From positions 1 through 20,308 of the forward strand of contig JBGMRJ010000050.1 in assembly GCA_048061315.1 (NCBI GenBank): DNA of 20,308 nt, in the 5' to 3' direction. This stretch comes from CAYQUC01 sp048061315. GTDB lineage: Bacteria > Pseudomonadota > Gammaproteobacteria > UBA6429 > Thiohalophilaceae. Both the position numbers and the translations under genes were made by a program. Of the stretch, positions 6,703-14,682 are shown one piece after another (within the stretch, counting starts at the first letter, position 1; the number at the start of each line of letters is the position of its first letter). Under the pieces are notes generated by a model. The model did not search any database and was not told the DNA's origin. It saw only the letters and a list, made by a program, of their open reading frames with translations.

Positions 6703-7200
6703 TTAGTTCAATAAAACTTCATTAATTTTTTTCTCAAGTTCAGCTTTATCTTTTTCACGGAAACCAATATGTGTTGATACAATATTACCGTTACGATCGA
6801 GAATATAACTGCTAGGCATCCCCAGTACTTTATAGGCTTCGGCCGATTTACCGGAAGGATCATACGCAATTTTAAATTTTGCCGGATATTGTTTTAGAAA
6901 TTTTGCAACTGCTTCTGGTTTTTTATCGAGATTAATAGCCAGAATCACCAGACCCTTGCTGCTATATTTTACATGCATCGCATTCATCCAGGGGAAAGAC
7001 TTACGGCATGGCACACACCAGGATGCCCAAAAATCGAGGTATACCACTTTGCCTTTTAAATCATTGAGTGTGATAGTGCCTGAATCGGTTTTTAATGAAA
7101 ATTCTGGTGCTTTCTGAGCACTGGTAGCGGTGATAGTGACTGAAAATGTTAATAATGCAATAAATAATAAGGTTAATAGACGAGAAATACTTTTTGACAT
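6703..7200 (-). CDS. Exported TlpA/ResA-like thioredoxin-fold protein
   Basis: From the ATG at 7200 the protein has 165 residues: an N-terminal signal or anchor (MSKSISRLLTLLFIALLTFS, possible cut after TSA), then an AhpC-TSA/redoxin fold. The active site is WCVPC (Cys62 and Cys65) within LDFWASWCVPCRK, the cis-Pro loop is GMPSSYILD, and the segment before it is AINLDKKPEAV. Such proteins reduce or isomerise disulfides in the periplasm, often for cytochrome c or metal-site maturation. A TTG at 7248 would add 16 hydrophobic residues and a doubled leader, so I prefer the ATG, though its ribosome binding site (TTGGATT) is weak. Being first in the DUF4266/DUF3570/ApbE operon, it probably keeps the Cys-rich tail of DUF4266 or a related partner reduced. 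That role is inferred. Confidence 0.88.
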   Translation of the reverse strand: MSKSISRLLTLLFIALLTFSVTITATSAQKAPEFSLKTDSGTITLNDLKGKVVYLDFWASWCVPCRKSFPWMNAMHVKYSSKGLVILAINLDKKPEAVAKFLKQYPAKFKIAYDPSGKSAEAYKVLGMPSSYILDRNGNIVSTHIGFREKDKAELEKKINEVLLN

Positions 7201-7382
7201 GCTAAATCCAAAATTGATTAAAATAAGTACAGCCAGTATAAAAAACAAACCTTAAGCCTAGCTTAACAGATTACCAAATTATGACTTTTATGACACTTTC
7301 TGCTTATTACATGCTCGAATCCGAACAAATAATCGGTTTCAAATTAAATTTTTCCTGTGATTTACCTATTTAACCAGTTATA

Positions 7383-8237
7383 TCATATATTGCTAGCCAC
7401 CCGTTTAAAATCAGCCATGATTGAATCATATCGATTCTTAAGGTTTGTTTTTTGTATGTCTGTTTTTAATAGGTTAATGTCCTTTTCAAGTAACTTAAGT
7501 TTTAAAATTGTTGAGGGCGTTGCATCAACCTGTGCTGTTGTTAAATTACTAATCGCTTTATCCAGAGAATGAACCACTTTATCTTTTTTCCAGGATTCTT
7601 TACTCGATTCTGTTAGTTTTACCAAAACTTTTATATCCGCTATTAATTTCTGAACAAGTGTCTTAATTTCTGGTTTTGCTATTAGTTCAGCTTCAGCAAG
7701 ATTTTCTAATGAGTTATTTAATTCCTGTTTCACACCTTTTGAATCATAACTTACAAAAAGATCATGTTCTGCGACGTAAAAATTCATTTTAGCATTTAAA
7801 ATATATTTTAATGTTTCATTATCATTCTGTGAATTGGTATAGCTGTGTATGATGTGATCCGATTCCCTTTTTATAAGTGATGTCACCCGATGCCAAAAAC
7901 GAACCATGGCATTTTGATGTTGCTCAGAGGAATTTTTTAACGTTGAGCGAAAACTATCAATTTCACTTGATAATTTCTCTGCTTCGCTTTTTACTTTATC
8001 AGACTTACTGTGAGCTTTGGCCTTATTTAACCATTCACTCGCCTGTTTTAAATTTTGTTTTGCTGCCGAGATATCGCCATCATTATATTTTTTAAATGCT
8101 GTGCTTAAATACCCTCTGGCTGAGTGCAAAGAAGATTCGTCACTATTAGCTTGTTCATCTGCCTGCAATGGTTGAATTAATAACGATATTAAAACGAGAA
8201 CCATCAAAGAAAATGAGAATTTTTTTACTGTATTCAT
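7383..8237 (-). CDS. Exported all-helical protein of unknown function
   Basis: This 284-residue protein begins with a signal peptide (MNTVKKFSFSLMVLVLISLL, cut near LQA-DEQ). The mature part is Lys/Glu/Ser/Leu-rich and predicted almost wholly helical, with no Cys. Residues 40-75 (LSTAFKKYNDGDISAAKQNL and after) resemble a TPR-like pair of helices. Later stretches (LIADIKVLVKLTES and TILKLKLLEKDINLLK) look like coiled coil. I recognise no family with confidence; a loose likeness to periplasmic YfdX-type helical proteins is only an impression. A good ribosome binding site (GAGGA, six bases before the ATG) supports the start. It is 56 bases downstream of cobS and on the same strand, so it may be read from the cobalamin transcript, but nothing links it to B12. 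Confidence 0.75.
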   Translation of the reverse strand: MNTVKKFSFSLMVLVLISLLIQPLQADEQANSDESSLHSARGYLSTAFKKYNDGDISAAKQNLKQASEWLNKAKAHSKSDKVKSEAEKLSSEIDSFRSTLKNSSEQHQNAMVRFWHRVTSLIKRESDHIIHSYTNSQNDNETLKYILNAKMNFYVAEHDLFVSYDSKGVKQELNNSLENLAEAELIAKPEIKTLVQKLIADIKVLVKLTESSKESWKKDKVVHSLDKAISNLTTAQVDATPSTILKLKLLEKDINLLKTDIQKTNLKNRYDSIMADFKRVASNI

Positions 8238-8293
8238 AACTGTTCCTCAGTAGTTTTTATAGAGGTATATAATGGTAAAAAAAGAATTAAAGT

Positions 8294-9052
8294 TTATTGA
8301 GTCAAATTCAAAACCAAAATATACATTACCAGAGACACGCTCTCGGTAATTTCAATTAATGCGCCGGCTGTGTCACCCGTCATTCCATCTAGTCGATTAA
8401 TCATGATTTGTCGTAGTAATATCATAACAAAGACTATGGCTATAATTATGAATGTGCCGTACAAATTTGTCACGATTATTATTAAAGCAACATTAATTAG
8501 CATCACATAAGCCATTTTCAAGGGAATGTGTTCTGCTAGCTTACTCGCAATGCCATACTTACTGATATAAGGAGTTGTTAAAAATAATAATACTGCCATA
8601 CCTCGCCCTATAACAGGAACGAGTAAAATAACATAAATATTCGATTGTGACATTTCGATTAATGCCGAAAACTTTAGCATTAATACGATTACTATCCAAA
8701 ATACTCCTGCCGGCCCGCAATTTGGATCTTTCATTATTTCAATGCTACGGACTTTTATTTCATTTTTGTCACCCTTGGTGCCACCCAACCAGGCATCAGC
8801 GCTGTCGGCCAGGCCATCGAGGTGTAAACCACCGGTTAGTAACACCCACACGGTTAAGGTGATTCCAGCTGATATGAAATCGGAAATTGGTTGTGTTACA
8901 TATAAAATGCCATATAGAATTGCACCAATTAAAAAACCCACTAATGGATAATAAAGTAATGACTCTCCTTGTTGTTCAGGAGTGATATCATTAAGATTTC
9001 CAACCGGAATACGCGTTAAAAATTGAATGGCTATTCTAAAAGGCTTCATCAT
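8294..9052 (-). CDS. cobS: Adenosylcobinamide-GDP ribazoletransferase (cobalamin synthase)
   Basis: CobS joins adenosylcobinamide-GDP with alpha-ribazole or its 5'-phosphate at the inner membrane, forming adenosylcobalamin or its phosphate. The 252-residue length is normal. The family signature GGLHLDGLADSADAWLGG lies at 74-91 and is followed by the MKDP motif (107-110). GRGMAVLL falls in the third quarter and RLDGMTGDTAGA near the end. The rest is a set of hydrophobic segments as expected for a polytopic membrane enzyme. Its ATG overlaps the cobC stop (ATGA, four bases), so translation is coupled. It is the last cobalamin gene in the cluster. Confidence 0.96.
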   Translation of the reverse strand: MMKPFRIAIQFLTRIPVGNLNDITPEQQGESLLYYPLVGFLIGAILYGILYVTQPISDFISAGITLTVWVLLTGGLHLDGLADSADAWLGGTKGDKNEIKVRSIEIMKDPNCGPAGVFWIVIVLMLKFSALIEMSQSNIYVILLVPVIGRGMAVLLFLTTPYISKYGIASKLAEHIPLKMAYVMLINVALIIIVTNLYGTFIIIAIVFVMILLRQIMINRLDGMTGDTAGALIEITESVSLVMYILVLNLTQ

Positions 9053-9660
9053 AATTTACTGTTTAAAAATAATAATCGTGATGTAGTATCCAGCGCTATG
9101 CCATTGAGTTCTATTCGGGTTATTCCACCGTGTTTAATATCGAGCTTAAATAAATTATTATCTGGCATACCCAATACATGTTGCACTACTGTTCTGATAA
9201 CACCGGCATGTGTCACGACACATACGTGTTTATTGATTACTCTGGTAATAATCGATTGCCAGGCTTTTAAAATTCTACTTTTAAAAACAGGATAGTACTC
9301 ACCATTAGGTGGTGTATTGTTTACCGGATCTGCCCAGAATTTGTTTAACGCATCTGGGTTATGTTGCATCAGCTCTTTAGCTGTTTTGCCTTCAAATACA
9401 CCAAAATTAATTTCCTTAATAGCGGGCTCGATTACTAATGGAATATTATTGGTTGCTGACAGTTCTTCGGCATAGGCACTGCAGCGTTTTAATGGCGAAC
9501 TGATAATAGTATCCCATGGTGCGTGCCCTAGTGATGCACCGCGCATTTGCTGCCAACCTTTATCACTCAAGACACTATCGGTACTACCAAGATAACAGGA
9601 ACCACTAATGGTTTCGCCATGTCGGATTAAATCGATAATAGTGTGTGGCACAATAGACAT
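9049..9660 (-). CDS. cobC: Histidine phosphatase, probable alpha-ribazole-5'-phosphate phosphatase
   Basis: This 203-residue member of the histidine phosphatase superfamily carries the catalytic LIRHGET (residues 11-17) and the second His in VVTHAGVIRTV. A conserved Arg pair appears in SPLKRCSAYAE and the Glu in INFGVFEGKTAKEL. The superfamily is broad (phosphoglycerate mutases, CobC, SixA). Its place between cobT and cobS, with a four-base gap on one side and an overlap on the other, points to CobC. CobC removes the phosphate from alpha-ribazole-5'-phosphate or from adenosylcobalamin-5'-phosphate. The family call is certain; the substrate is inferred from the operon. Confidence 0.92.
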   Translation of the reverse strand: MSIVPHTIIDLIRHGETISGSCYLGSTDSVLSDKGWQQMRGASLGHAPWDTIISSPLKRCSAYAEELSATNNIPLVIEPAIKEINFGVFEGKTAKELMQHNPDALNKFWADPVNNTPPNGEYYPVFKSRILKAWQSIITRVINKHVCVVTHAGVIRTVVQHVLGMPDNNLFKLDIKHGGITRIELNGIALDTTSRLLFLNSKL

Positions 9661-9664
9661 AAAA

Positions 9665-10744
9665 TTATTCTTTATTACTGACTGCAGCTTGTTCGAATGT
9701 TGCCATATTATTGTGCAGATTGATTGCCAGTTTTATGGTTGCAAATGCCAATGCAGCACCGCTTGCTTCGCCAAGGCGCATATTCAAGCTTAACAAGGGT
9801 TTTACCTTTAAAGCATCTAGTACAATTTGATGCCCCGGTTCTGCTGATTGGTGAGTAAAGCACATCCATTCTTTTGCTTGTGGTGCGATACGTGTCGTAA
9901 CTAATGCGGCAACACTGCAAATAAAGCCATCAACTAAAACGGGTATGCCGTATTGTGCACAGGCAAGATAGGCACCGGCTAATGCCGCTATTTCAAAACC
10001 ACCAATAGTTTGCAGCACTAAAATCGGATCAAGTTCACCGGCTTCATTTATAAAATTATCACCATGAAAATCAATTGCAGTTTGAATAACCGCTGCTTTA
10101 TTTTTGACTGCAGCTTTGTCCAGCCCGGTGCCAGGACCGGCAAGGGATGATACCGATTGATTTAATAACACTGCAGCTATGGCCGTTGCAGAAGAGGTGT
10201 TTGCAATTCCCATTTCACCTCCTATAAAAACATCAACAGCGTTATTTTTTGCCTGCATTACGAATTCGGCACCAGCTCGTAGTGCTTGAAAACATTCCTC
10301 AGCGGACATTGCCGGCTCAACAGCAAAATTCTTGGTACCTTTAGCGATTGGTTTTGAGATTACATTTTTTAATCGTTCGCTTGCTATGGTTTCTGAATTA
10401 ATTGTGCCCATGTCAATTACATGTAATGGAATATTTAAACTTTCCGCAATAACACTAATTGCTGCTCCACCACTCGCAAAGTTACGAATCATTTCTGTGG
10501 TGACCGCTTGTGGAAACGCTGAGACTTTTTCATTGGCAATACCATGGTCTGCCGCAAAAATGGCAATAATGGGATTATCGATAATTGGGGAGATGGTGCC
10601 CTGCCAGGCAACAAATTTAACAGCAATGTCTTCTAACGCACCTAATGAACCGGGTGGTTTGGTTAACTGTAGTTGATGATTGCGTGCCAACTCATAAAGA
10701 GATTGGTCAATTTCTTTTATCGGGTTTTTAATCCATTCGTTCAA
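9665..10744 (-). CDS. cobT: Nicotinate-nucleotide--dimethylbenzimidazole phosphoribosyltransferase
   Basis: CobT makes alpha-ribazole-5'-phosphate from nicotinate mononucleotide and a lower-ligand base in the cytoplasm. The 359-residue length matches the family. Diagnostic motifs are LTKPPGSLG (about 28-36), FAADHGIA (about 63-70), FIGGEMGIANTSSA in the middle, GPGTGLD, and RLGEASGA near the C-terminus. The Glu in the last motif (326) corresponds to the catalytic Glu of Salmonella CobT. It consumes the nicotinate nucleotide that NadC, encoded in this same window, produces. It sits 15 bases downstream of cobU and four bases before cobC, so it is part of one operon. Confidence 0.97.
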   Translation of the reverse strand: MNEWIKNPIKEIDQSLYELARNHQLQLTKPPGSLGALEDIAVKFVAWQGTISPIIDNPIIAIFAADHGIANEKVSAFPQAVTTEMIRNFASGGAAISVIAESLNIPLHVIDMGTINSETIASERLKNVISKPIAKGTKNFAVEPAMSAEECFQALRAGAEFVMQAKNNAVDVFIGGEMGIANTSSATAIAAVLLNQSVSSLAGPGTGLDKAAVKNKAAVIQTAIDFHGDNFINEAGELDPILVLQTIGGFEIAALAGAYLACAQYGIPVLVDGFICSVAALVTTRIAPQAKEWMCFTHQSAEPGHQIVLDALKVKPLLSLNMRLGEASGAALAFATIKLAINLHNNMATFEQAAVSNKE

Positions 10745-10759
10745 TTTTTTATTCCTGCA

Positions 10760-11305
10760 TTAATCCTGGTTCACTGGTGATTTAATTATTTGCGGTATTC
10801 CGGCAACCATAAATATAACCTGATCACATTGTTTGGCTAATTGTTGATGTAATCTTCCGGCTAAATCACAAAATTGCCGTGTTAGTTCTCCGAGAGGCAC
10901 AATGCCCAGGCCTACTTCGTTGCTGACAAAAATCACATCGCCATCCAGGTCTTTAAGAGCATCACACAAATCATCACACTGTTGTTCTATTGTTGTAATA
11001 CTGGTGTCACTTAATAGCGCGTTTTGTTGTAACAAATTGCTTAACCACAAGGTTAGGCAATCCACCATTACATAGTTTTTAGTATTGATAGTCTGTTGTA
11101 AAATTTTAATTATCTTTACTGGTTCTTCAATATTGTGCCATTGGCTACCGCGTTGTTGTTGGTGTTGTTTAATTCGCGCTGCCATCTCCGGATCATTTGC
11201 GGTTGCGGTGGCAATATAAATAGCGTGCAGCTTACTATCCAAAATAAGTTCTTCAGCAAAACGGCTTTTACCGGAACGCGCTCCACCGAGAATTAAGGTC
11301 TTCAT
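10760..11305 (-). CDS. cobU: Adenosylcobinamide kinase / adenosylcobinamide-phosphate guanylyltransferase
   Basis: CobU phosphorylates adenosylcobinamide and then adds GMP, giving the adenosylcobinamide-GDP used by CobS. The 181-residue protein shows the P-loop GGARSGKS (7-14). His48 (in IKQHQQQRG) is in the place of the Salmonella guanylylated His46. The family motifs FVSNEVGLGIVP and AGRLHQQLAKQCDQVIFMVAGIP (latter half) are also present. It leads the cobU-T-C-S block. Only 77 bases separate it from ampE, too short for a normal cobalamin riboswitch, and no B12 box was seen there. Transcription may therefore start upstream of ampE or within that short gap. Confidence 0.96.
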   Translation of the reverse strand: MKTLILGGARSGKSRFAEELILDSKLHAIYIATATANDPEMAARIKQHQQQRGSQWHNIEEPVKIIKILQQTINTKNYVMVDCLTLWLSNLLQQNALLSDTSITTIEQQCDDLCDALKDLDGDVIFVSNEVGLGIVPLGELTRQFCDLAGRLHQQLAKQCDQVIFMVAGIPQIIKSPVNQD

Positions 11306-11382
11306 TTGAATAATCCCACATGATTCATTCAGGACAAAACTATTGATTTACAGTCTGGAATAATTATAATTATTTTTGACTT

Positions 11383-12273
11383 CTATGCTAGCCATCCAAC
11401 CATGGTTAACACGGCAAGAATTGCTAATAATGCTATTGCATTTCGTTGTGTTAATGACAACGCTTCTTTTACAGATTCAATATCCGGCTCATCACCGTCG
11501 TTAATTATTTTTTGATACGACTCATCGTGTAATGCGCCCAAACCGGACTTAACCAAAATTTCATTACTGTCGCGTTTCCACAATGCTGACCATTCGCTTA
11601 AATGGCTTAAGGCTCCAATAAAACTGCCGGCTATAGCAAAACCCAGTAAACAGGCTCGGGCACTAGGCCATATCATGATATCGTAAAAATCATGCGCCGC
11701 TTTGGCATAACCGGTGTTAATAGTGTCTTCTCTTTCTTTTAGTAAACACGCCATTCGAAATAACACGGCACCAAGTGGCCCGAGCAGCATGAACCAGAAG
11801 AACACCCCAATGATTCGATCGTTAGCGGCTATGAATATTCCTTGCTTTACATCTTGTGCGACAATAGCTGGATTATCATTGAGTTCAGTTTTTAAAAATT
11901 TGCCGGCATATAACGCAGCCGCCTCATTATCAGATTGTTCACCAGAATCAAGAGCATCAATATAGCGTTGTACCTGTCGAGTTGGATCCTTTGGTCCCAG
12001 GCAATATAATACCGTGACCACGGCTATCACTAAGCCGGTTAAACTGATCATCTCGACATCTTTTAGCGCGTAATAAAACACTGCCCAAATGGGGATGGCG
12101 ATACCAGCGACAATAATAATCAGACCTAATGGGCCATCTCGAAATGAACGTGATTCTAATTTTTGAAATATGAAATCGGAATAGCTATCAAACCAGGCAA
12201 ATTGCCGGAGATGATCCAGATTTCCAAAAAACCGCTCAATAGCAAGACAAAATAATATCGTTATTAAACTCAT
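11383..12273 (-). CDS. ampE: AmpE, inner-membrane protein of the ampDE operon
   Basis: This 296-residue membrane protein matches E. coli AmpE in overall pattern. It starts MSLITILFCLAIERFFGN, has a conserved core FFWFMLLGPLGAVLFRM near 157-173, and ends in a C-terminal helix ALLAILAVLTMVGWL. AmpE belongs to the CobD/CbiB superfamily and has been described as a sensor-like partner of AmpD in beta-lactamase induction and wall recycling; its exact biochemistry is unsettled. It starts 82 bases after the ampD stop. A TATAAT on the minus strand at 12320-12315 gives a possible own promoter, but no convincing -35 is spaced correctly. It lies directly before cobU, where a cbiB gene often stands, but the ampD neighbour and N-terminal sequence favour AmpE. 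Confidence 0.9.
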   Translation of the reverse strand: MSLITILFCLAIERFFGNLDHLRQFAWFDSYSDFIFQKLESRSFRDGPLGLIIIVAGIAIPIWAVFYYALKDVEMISLTGLVIAVVTVLYCLGPKDPTRQVQRYIDALDSGEQSDNEAAALYAGKFLKTELNDNPAIVAQDVKQGIFIAANDRIIGVFFWFMLLGPLGAVLFRMACLLKEREDTINTGYAKAAHDFYDIMIWPSARACLLGFAIAGSFIGALSHLSEWSALWKRDSNEILVKSGLGALHDESYQKIINDGDEPDIESVKEALSLTQRNAIALLAILAVLTMVGWLA

Positions 12274-12354
12274 AAGTAGGCTGGATATTCCTGATAATTA
12301 ATTAAGGTAAATCTATTATAATACACTCACTGTATCAAGCTACGACTATTACGA

Positions 12355-12921
12355 CTATGTTGCTTTTTGTAACATATCCAATTTTAATCCAAGGTAGTCC
12401 CAATCAAATGCCTGCCCGGGATCCGTTTTTCGTCCAGGTGCGATATCGCTGTGTCCGGTCATGGTATCTCTGGATAATGATGGGTAGATATCATACAAAT
12501 GGTGCAAGACTTCAGCGAGTTGCATGTATTGTTCTTCGGTATACGGGATATCATCAACACCTTCTAACTCAATGCCAATTGAAAAATCATTACAATTTTC
12601 ACGTCCCTTATATTTCGATTCACCTGCATGCCAGGCTCGTTTATGCAATGGCACAAATTGCGTTAAAATGCCGTCTCGATTTATTAATAAATGGGCAGAA
12701 ACTCGTAAATTGATGATTTCCTGAAAAAATGGGTGTTCAGTAATCGACAATTTATTGGTGAATAATTGCTCAATATAACCATCACCAAATCGCCCCGGGG
12801 GCACGCTGATACCATGGATGACTATGAGGCTAATATCGACAGGATTCGGTCGAGTGTCGTAATTAGGGGATACTATCGTGTGAACACCTTGAATCTTACC
12901 GCTGTTTTTATCAATTTTCAT
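12355..12921 (-). CDS. ampD: 1,6-anhydro-N-acetylmuramyl-L-alanine amidase
   Basis: AmpD cleaves the peptide from anhydro-muropeptides in the cytoplasm during peptidoglycan recycling, which also lowers the inducer of AmpR. From the ATG at 12921 the protein has 188 residues, close to E. coli AmpD (183). The zinc ligands are His36 (LIVIHGISVPPG), His157 and Asp167 (TGHSDIAPGRKTDPG), with Lys165 in the catalytic position. The core blocks RVSAHLLINRDG, KRAWHAGES and NDFSIGIELEG are all intact. An upstream in-frame ATG at 12990 would add 23 Asn/Ser-rich residues not found in the family, so I chose the internal start. Neither start has a strong ribosome binding site. Confidence 0.95.
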   Translation of the reverse strand: MKIDKNSGKIQGVHTIVSPNYDTRPNPVDISLIVIHGISVPPGRFGDGYIEQLFTNKLSITEHPFFQEIINLRVSAHLLINRDGILTQFVPLHKRAWHAGESKYKGRENCNDFSIGIELEGVDDIPYTEEQYMQLAEVLHHLYDIYPSLSRDTMTGHSDIAPGRKTDPGQAFDWDYLGLKLDMLQKAT

Positions 12922-13134
12922 TAATTTATATTGGCTTTGATTATCGTTATTATTATTTTCAGATCGGGTATTACACCTTATATATATCATACATCAAGAG
13001 ATTGAAACAGTGTCGAAATTAACCGCATTTTTCTACTACAGCTATCAGTCGTAAAATGGAGACTGGTTTTTAACTGAAATAGTCGTTATAACGGTTGCGA
13101 CATAAAATTATAATAATAACAAGGGAGATTAAGC

Positions 13135-14559
13135 ATGGCACAGTGGTATTCGAAAATAGCCGAAAATTGCTCCGCACAAAACTCAGACTCGGTGATGTCG
13201 TTACTCACCACCTGCACCGGAGCAATCGATGGGCTACTTTGGAACAATCTGCTCACCCTCGGTTTATTCTTGCTTACCGGCTTATTCCTGACTCTTCGAA
13301 TGGGGTTTATCCAGGTTCGTGGCTTTAAGCATGCAATTCAATTAGTCCGTGGTAAATACGACTCAGCAGAAGATGAAGGCGAAGTTAATCACTTTCAGGC
13401 TTTATCAACGGCACTATCGGCAACAGTAGGAACTGGCAATATTGCCGGTGTTGCAACGGCTATTTCACTGGGTGGTCCGGGTGCCTTATTCTGGATGTGG
13501 ATGACAGCCTTTTTTGGCATGGCAACAAAATTTACCTCCTGTACGCTTGCTGTTAAATTTCGAAATATCGACCCAGACGGTAAAGTCGCGGGTGGTCCAA
13601 TGTATACCCTGCTGAACGCACTTAATATGCGTGTCACTGCAATCGTATTTGCGGTTTTTGCTGTCATTGCCTCATTTGGTATTGGCAATCTAGTGCAAGC
13701 AAACTCGGTTGTCGATGGAATTAGTTATTTGGTGCCATTTATGCGCAGCGAAGAAGGTGCCCCACTCAAGTTTGGTGTCGGAATTATTATGGCTCTTTTA
13801 GTTGGCATGGTTATCCTTGGTGGTGTCAAACGAATTGCTAAAACAGCGAGTTATCTAGTGCCATTCATGGCAGTTATTTACGTGTTTGCCGCACTATTGG
13901 TATTATTCAATCACATAGCCGATATCCCTGCGGCATTTGGAAGCATTTTTTATTATGCCTTTAACCCCTATTCCATTGGTGGTGCAGTGATTGGTGAGGC
14001 TGTCCGTTGGGGGGTGGCGCGTGGTGTTTTTTCTAATGAAGCCGGGCTGGGATCATCGCCTATCGCTCATGCCGCAGCAAAAACCAATGAACCGGTTCGA
14101 GAAGGACTGGTTGCAATGCTTGAACCCTTTATTGACACTATCATAATTTGCACCTTAACCGGTCTGGTTATTATTGTTAGCGGTGCTCATATTGATCGTC
14201 CTGATAACTTCACGGGGGCAGCATTAACTGCGTCTGCTTTTAGTGAATCATTAAATGCTTTTGGCGGTTATGTGGTTGGATTTGGATTAAGCTTATTCGC
14301 TTTTTCAACAATGGTCGCCTGGTCTTACTATGGTGATCGGGCTATAAAATTTTTATTTGGCGAAGTAGCAGTATTACCGTATCGAATTGTTTTTGTATTT
14401 GTTATTTTGATTGGTTCCATTGTGAAACTGGAATTAGTATGGAATATTGCAGATATAACCAACCTGCTGATGGCCATTCCGAATATTATTTCGTTATTAT
14501 TATTAGCGACGTTTGTAAAACGATTAAGTGATCATTATTTTGCTAATAACTATAAGTAA
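13135..14559 (+). CDS. AGCS-family sodium:alanine/glycine symporter
   Basis: This 474-residue inner-membrane protein belongs to the alanine or glycine:cation symporter family (AGCS). The family signature VGTGNIAGVATAISLGGPGA lies at 98-117, and the second hallmark GVFSNEAGLGSSPIAHAA follows around residue 300. About ten or eleven hydrophobic segments are evident. GGAGATT-type Shine-Dalgarno bases (AAGGGAG) lie just upstream of the ATG, which fixes the start. The first 25 residues are polar and precede the usual N-terminus of the family. It is transcribed divergently from ampD and stands between ampD and nadC. The substrate is probably alanine, glycine or another small amino acid; specificity cannot be read from sequence. 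Confidence 0.93.
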   Translation: MAQWYSKIAENCSAQNSDSVMSLLTTCTGAIDGLLWNNLLTLGLFLLTGLFLTLRMGFIQVRGFKHAIQLVRGKYDSAEDEGEVNHFQALSTALSATVGTGNIAGVATAISLGGPGALFWMWMTAFFGMATKFTSCTLAVKFRNIDPDGKVAGGPMYTLLNALNMRVTAIVFAVFAVIASFGIGNLVQANSVVDGISYLVPFMRSEEGAPLKFGVGIIMALLVGMVILGGVKRIAKTASYLVPFMAVIYVFAALLVLFNHIADIPAAFGSIFYYAFNPYSIGGAVIGEAVRWGVARGVFSNEAGLGSSPIAHAAAKTNEPVREGLVAMLEPFIDTIIICTLTGLVIIVSGAHIDRPDNFTGAALTASAFSESLNAFGGYVVGFGLSLFAFSTMVAWSYYGDRAIKFLFGEVAVLPYRIVFVFVILIGSIVKLELVWNIADITNLLMAIPNIISLLLLATFVKRLSDHYFANNYK

Positions 14560-14682
14560 TTTACTGCCCCATTATTAATAAAAACTATTAAAGTAACGAC
14601 TTGATTCACCCCGATTTCAGGCAAATAAGTTATACTGATTAAAAAACTATAAAAATTTTTATTTCTTAAAGGGCTGGTTGTA

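Noticed and set aside
7201..7248. TTG start at 7248 for the thioredoxin-like protein
   Set aside because: It would place a second hydrophobic segment before an already complete signal sequence. The ATG at 7200 gives a normal exported protein.
10332..10676. Plus-strand open frame of 114 residues inside cobT
   Set aside because: It is antisense to conserved CobT motifs and looks like a codon-mirror shadow. The same applies to the minus-strand frame inside nadC (16323-16709).
11306..11382. Cobalamin riboswitch before cobU
   Set aside because: The gap is only 77 bases, shorter than the element, and shows no B12 box.
11383..12273. Annotation as CbiB/CobD (adenosylcobinamide-phosphate synthase)
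   Set aside because: It is in the right superfamily and beside cobU, but the N-terminus, the C-terminal helix and the ampD neighbour fit AmpE. I did not see the CbiB N-terminal HPV/GDP-type motif.
12922..12990. Upstream ATG at 12990 for ampD
   Set aside because: It adds 23 Asn-rich residues absent from the family. The internal ATG gives the usual AmpD length.
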